This document shows positions 35,646 to 37,718 of a stretch of DNA of 37,718 nt, one piece after another. Positions within the stretch are counted from its first letter, which is position 1, and the number at the start of each line of letters is the position of its first letter. The DNA is from Candidatus Hodarchaeaceae archaeon (GTDB lineage: Archaea > Hadarchaeota > Hadarchaeia > Hadarchaeales > Hadarchaeaceae), in assembly GCA_030018135.1 (NCBI GenBank), contig JASEGJ010000009.1, forward strand, positions 1 through 37,718. The letters are read 5' to 3'. A program made the translations under genes and the position numbers. The notes under the pieces were generated by a model. It did not search any database and had not been told where the DNA came from. It was given only the letters and a program-made list of their open reading frames with translations.

Positions 35646-35858
35646 TTGGTCAAAACTATAACCATCCGGGATGAGGTTTATGGAAAGCTGTCAACAGTCA
35701 AAGGGAAGGGCGAGAGCTTCAGCGAACTTCTTGAGAGGCTCGTGGAGGGGATGGACCCGACCAAAACCCTTATGAAGCTCAGAGGATGCGCCGAATTTAA
35801 GAACAAGAAAAAAATCCTCGCGGAAATTCGGTCCCTGAGGACCGAGCGGAGATTATGA
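35646..35858 (+). CDS. vapB: VapB-family antitoxin
   Basis: 70 residues of the archaeal VapB type (PF02697-like): MVKTITIRDEVYGKLSTVKG, then FSELLERLVEG, then a basic tail (FKNKKKILAEIRSLRTERR) that should wrap the toxin. It starts at TTG with GGTGGG upstream. Its TGA overlaps the vapC ATG (ATGA), the usual coupling that keeps antitoxin ahead of toxin. Confidence 0.88.
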   Translation: MVKTITIRDEVYGKLSTVKGKGESFSELLERLVEGMDPTKTLMKLRGCAEFKNKKKILAEIRSLRTERRL

Positions 35859-36235
35859 TCGTAATAGACACCGATGTCCTGATTGAGATCTTCGATAAAA
35901 AATCGGAGAAAGGCGAAGAGGTCCTTAAAAAGGTCGTCGAAAGTGGTGAAGGCATAGGCATAACTGCGGTGAACCTCCACGAGATCCTGTACGGCCTCCA
36001 GAAATATGCCAAGCCAGTGAAGGAGGTCCTGCAGCTTCCCGTGCTGAGCTACACGAAGGAGGACGCAAGCTTGGCCGCCGAACTCGAGTTGGAAGCGGAG
36101 GATAGGGGAGCACCCATCCGCAGGACCGACGCCATGATAGCCGCGATAGCCATAAACAACGGTGCGAGGCTTTACACGCTTGACCTGAAGCACTTCAAAC
36201 CTTTGGAACCCATGGGGCTCAAACTTTTCAAATAG
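35855..36235 (+). CDS. vapC: VapC-family PIN-domain toxin ribonuclease
   Basis: 126-residue PIN nuclease. The acidic metal-binding residues are present: Asp5 and Asp7 in VIDTDVLIE, Glu43 in VNLHEILYG, Asp92 in RRTDAMIAAIA and Asp110 in LYTLDLKHF. Nothing suggests inactivation. VapC toxins cut tRNA or rRNA. It overlaps vapB by four bases. The pair lies between an intact TctA gene and a remnant of a second one. Confidence 0.92.
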   Translation: MIVIDTDVLIEIFDKKSEKGEEVLKKVVESGEGIGITAVNLHEILYGLQKYAKPVKEVLQLPVLSYTKEDASLAAELELEAEDRGAPIRRTDAMIAAIAINNGARLYTLDLKHFKPLEPMGLKLFK

Positions 36236-36291
36236 CAAAAAGCAAGGGCTGGGACGAGTGAGCAGATTCGGTGAGTTCGCATGATTTCGAT

Positions 36292-36378
36292 ACGCACTGC
36301 ATGGGGATCATCATGCTTCCTTGCATTTTGTACTTCGCTGGGCTGAAGGACCCAGTAATTTCGGCCTTAGGGCCATAA
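36292..36378 (+). pseudogene. 3' remnant of a second TctA-family permease gene
   Basis: Twenty-eight codons plus stop encode THCMGIIMLPCILYFAGLKD followed by PVISALGP, nearly the same as the C terminus of the intact permease (THCMGVIMVPCILYFAGLKD, MLAALGL). Many third positions differ, so this is an old paralogue and not a recent copy. The match stops abruptly at Thr; upstream bases to the vapC stop, 56 bp away, show no similarity. No start codon suited to a working protein is present. Confidence 0.85.
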
Positions 36379-36461
36379 TATGCTCTTCGAACTCTCTTGG
36401 CATCTCTATGAACGTCAATGCCTTTTTAATCATGCCGCCTTAGCATCAAAAGGAGAAAAAA

Positions 36462-36785
36462 ATGGTCAAAACGATATTGAGGTACACGACGCTGCTCCTA
36501 GCTGCAGCTATCGTCCTATCGTGGACGATGCCGACCGCGGCGATAGCAAAGTCGGACAAACCAATAACCCCGCCGGATGTGAGGAGCATCGTGCTCGTCC
36601 ACCATGCTAAGCCGAGTAACCCAAGGAAGCCCGCTCCGCCGCCGCCAGTTTACGATTATTACGAATTGCTTGGGCTTGAGCTGACGGGAACGGTGATGTA
36701 CTACGTTAACCCGGACGGCAGTAAGAACGAGGCATCGGCGGTAGCGACGCAAATTCAGTTAGCGTTCGAGGCCTGGGAGGGGTGA
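36462..36785 (+). CDS. metzincin-like secreted protease, N-terminal part (frame broken)
   Basis: 107 residues: a signal peptide (LLLAAAIVLSWTMPTAAIA), a Pro-rich linker (KPAPPPPV), then the start of a catalytic domain (VMYYVNPDGSK, IQLAFEAWEG) that ends at TGA. The next frame continues the domain. Joining GAGGGG to GTGACG by one extra G gives an unbroken reading through FEAWEG into VTAMELFSY. AGGAG lies seven bases before the ATG. Alone this half lacks any zinc site. Confidence 0.75.
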   Translation: MVKTILRYTTLLLAAAIVLSWTMPTAAIAKSDKPITPPDVRSIVLVHHAKPSNPRKPAPPPPVYDYYELLGLELTGTVMYYVNPDGSKNEASAVATQIQLAFEAWEG

Positions 36786-37213
36786 CGGCGATGGAGCTCT
36801 TCAGTTACGGGGGCGCGACTGGTGCGAGGGGCTACTCGCTCGACCGACAGAACACCGTCTCTTGGGTTGGGATAGCACCTACCACGGCCGTGGCGATCAC
36901 GGTGATCTGGTACGTCCCTGACACCGACGGGGATGGCTTGGACGAGATCGTGGAGTTCGACGTGATCCTCAACGCCCTCCTGAAGTGGGGAATCGACCCC
37001 GACGGCGAGGGGCCAGTCACCATAAAGGCGTACGACATCAGGAATGTGGCGACGCATGAGGCGGGCCATGTCGTTGGCTTGGCCGACCTGTACGATGCAG
37101 CGTACCGCGAGCTCACGATGTACGGCTACACCTCAAAGGGCGAGACGAAGAAGATATCGCTGGAAACGGGCGACATCGCTGGTGCTCAATACCTCTACGG
37201 TGCCCCAACTTAA
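36782..37213 (+). CDS. metzincin-like protease, C-terminal catalytic part
   Basis: 143 residues from a GTG overlapping the preceding TGA. It carries VATHEAGHVVGLADLYD, the HExxHxxGxxD zinc signature of matrixin-type metzincins, and a DTDGDGLDE loop like a calcium site. Without the upstream half it has no signal peptide and lacks the first strands, so by itself it is unlikely to be exported. It may be the second half of a frameshifted gene, or be read through by coupling at GTGA. Confidence 0.75.
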   Translation: MTAMELFSYGGATGARGYSLDRQNTVSWVGIAPTTAVAITVIWYVPDTDGDGLDEIVEFDVILNALLKWGIDPDGEGPVTIKAYDIRNVATHEAGHVVGLADLYDAAYRELTMYGYTSKGETKKISLETGDIAGAQYLYGAPT

Positions 37214-37256
37214 TCGTAAATCCAGGCTACGCGAGGCTCCACCGCCAAAAACAATA

Positions 37257-37628
37257 CTATAAGCCGCCCCTCCTAATCCTAGCTTTGCCCACTATTGCCA
37301 AGGAGGCTATTATCAACATCGCCCCGGGGATCGCCAAAGAGATTTTGGAGGAACTTGTCAGCCCCGCACCAGTTGCAGCCTGGATCGACACAAGAACCCC
37401 GAGGATAAAGAGTATCGGCGCAAACGCTATTGCCCTAGATTCGGTCCTGAATATGCGATTGAGGCTGTCTCCGATCATGCCGCAATAGCCGAGGACCAAC
37501 GCCGCCCCAAAGACCATGAGGGCGCCGTCCAGCAAGCTTTCCGGCACGGGAGTTGCGCCCTCAAATAAAAAAAACATGCCCACGATGAGAACGATGATCG
37601 CCACGCCTGCGTTCTTCAATTCTCCCAT
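37257..37628 (-). CDS. hypothetical small membrane protein
   Basis: Not recognised. From the ATG at 37628 (GGAGGAG eight bases before) it has 123 residues and four hydrophobic segments, around 8-25, 34-52, 66-85 and 95-115. A short basic end (KARIRRGG) follows the last segment. The Gly/Ala-rich helices resemble small integral proteins of no set function. It converges on the split protease gene. The last 90 bases of the window hold its AT-rich promoter region and no other gene that I can see. Confidence 0.75.
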   Translation of the reverse strand: MGELKNAGVAIIVLIVGMFFLFEGATPVPESLLDGALMVFGAALVLGYCGMIGDSLNRIFRTESRAIAFAPILFILGVLVSIQAATGAGLTSSSKISLAIPGAMLIIASLAIVGKARIRRGGL

Positions 37629-37718
37629 TTTTTTCACTCCTCCTAATAGATAATTGTATAGGTATTAAGTCATTTCCCACAAGTCACGCCGTAGTTTAAA
37701 AACATCGGAGTCCCAGAA

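Noticed and set aside
35855-36235. Inactivated toxin
   Set aside because: All four PIN acidic positions are present, so vapC looks intact although it sits beside a gene remnant.
1-37718. CRISPR arrays, rRNA, transposases or phage genes
   Set aside because: No spaced direct repeats, rRNA-like stretches, or transposase or integrase motifs were seen on either strand.

Overview
The window is archaeal chromosomal DNA, fairly GC-rich. The evidence is both DNA topoisomerase VI subunits, aIF1A, RIO1, an archaeal KH-domain protein, a replication factor C small subunit, a proteasome beta subunit, a tungsten-type aldehyde ferredoxin oxidoreductase and tRNA introns with bulge-helix-bulge structure. TATA-like boxes lie about 25-32 bp upstream of many genes. 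TTG and GTG starts are common, so several track starts have been moved to sites with a Shine-Dalgarno (SD) sequence or a suitably placed promoter. The lineage cannot be fixed from the sequence alone; a thermophilic, uncultured Hadarchaeota- or Bathyarchaeia-like archaeon is a guess.

Layout. 1-360: a tRNA-Asn(GUU) gene on the minus strand with two introns, one in the anticodon loop and one in the T loop. 359-6869 (minus): a tightly packed run reading cimA, aIF1A, rio1, dcd, KH protein, top6B, top6A. 6957-14084: branched-chain amino acid genes, namely leuA (divergent from cimA), a small unknown, leuB, a membrane protein, and the ilvD-leuC-leuD operon. With cimA these give most of the leucine pathway and the citramalate route to isoleucine. 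14233-18600 (plus): a 57-residue coiled-coil protein, a Cys-rich secretion/pilus ATPase with an altered P-loop, and its FlaJ/TadC-like membrane partner, with no pilin in view. 18606-21278 (minus): a BlaI-like regulator followed by rfcS, which carries a 443-residue LAGLIDADG intein. 21384-27425 (plus): ileS, a class II HMG-CoA reductase and thrC, with an 18-codon candidate gene on the minus strand after ileS. 27434-32159: a YgeW-like carbamoyltransferase (minus), a four-cluster ferredoxin plus AOR, purC, and a proteasome beta subunit (minus) that has Gly where Thr1 should be. 32197-35562: a secreted transglutaminase-like protein divergent from a membrane-anchored double OB-fold protein, which is coupled to a TctA-family permease. 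35607-36378: a VapBC toxin-antitoxin pair with an operator-like inverted repeat, followed by the last 28 codons of a second TctA gene. 36462-37213: a secreted metzincin protease split by a one-base frameshift. 37257-37628: a small membrane protein.

The first 32 kb are mostly core information-processing and biosynthetic genes. The last 5 kb behave like accessory DNA, with a toxin-antitoxin insertion, a gene remnant and a split protease. No CRISPR array, rRNA or transposase was seen, and no stretch longer than 300 bases lacks a gene.
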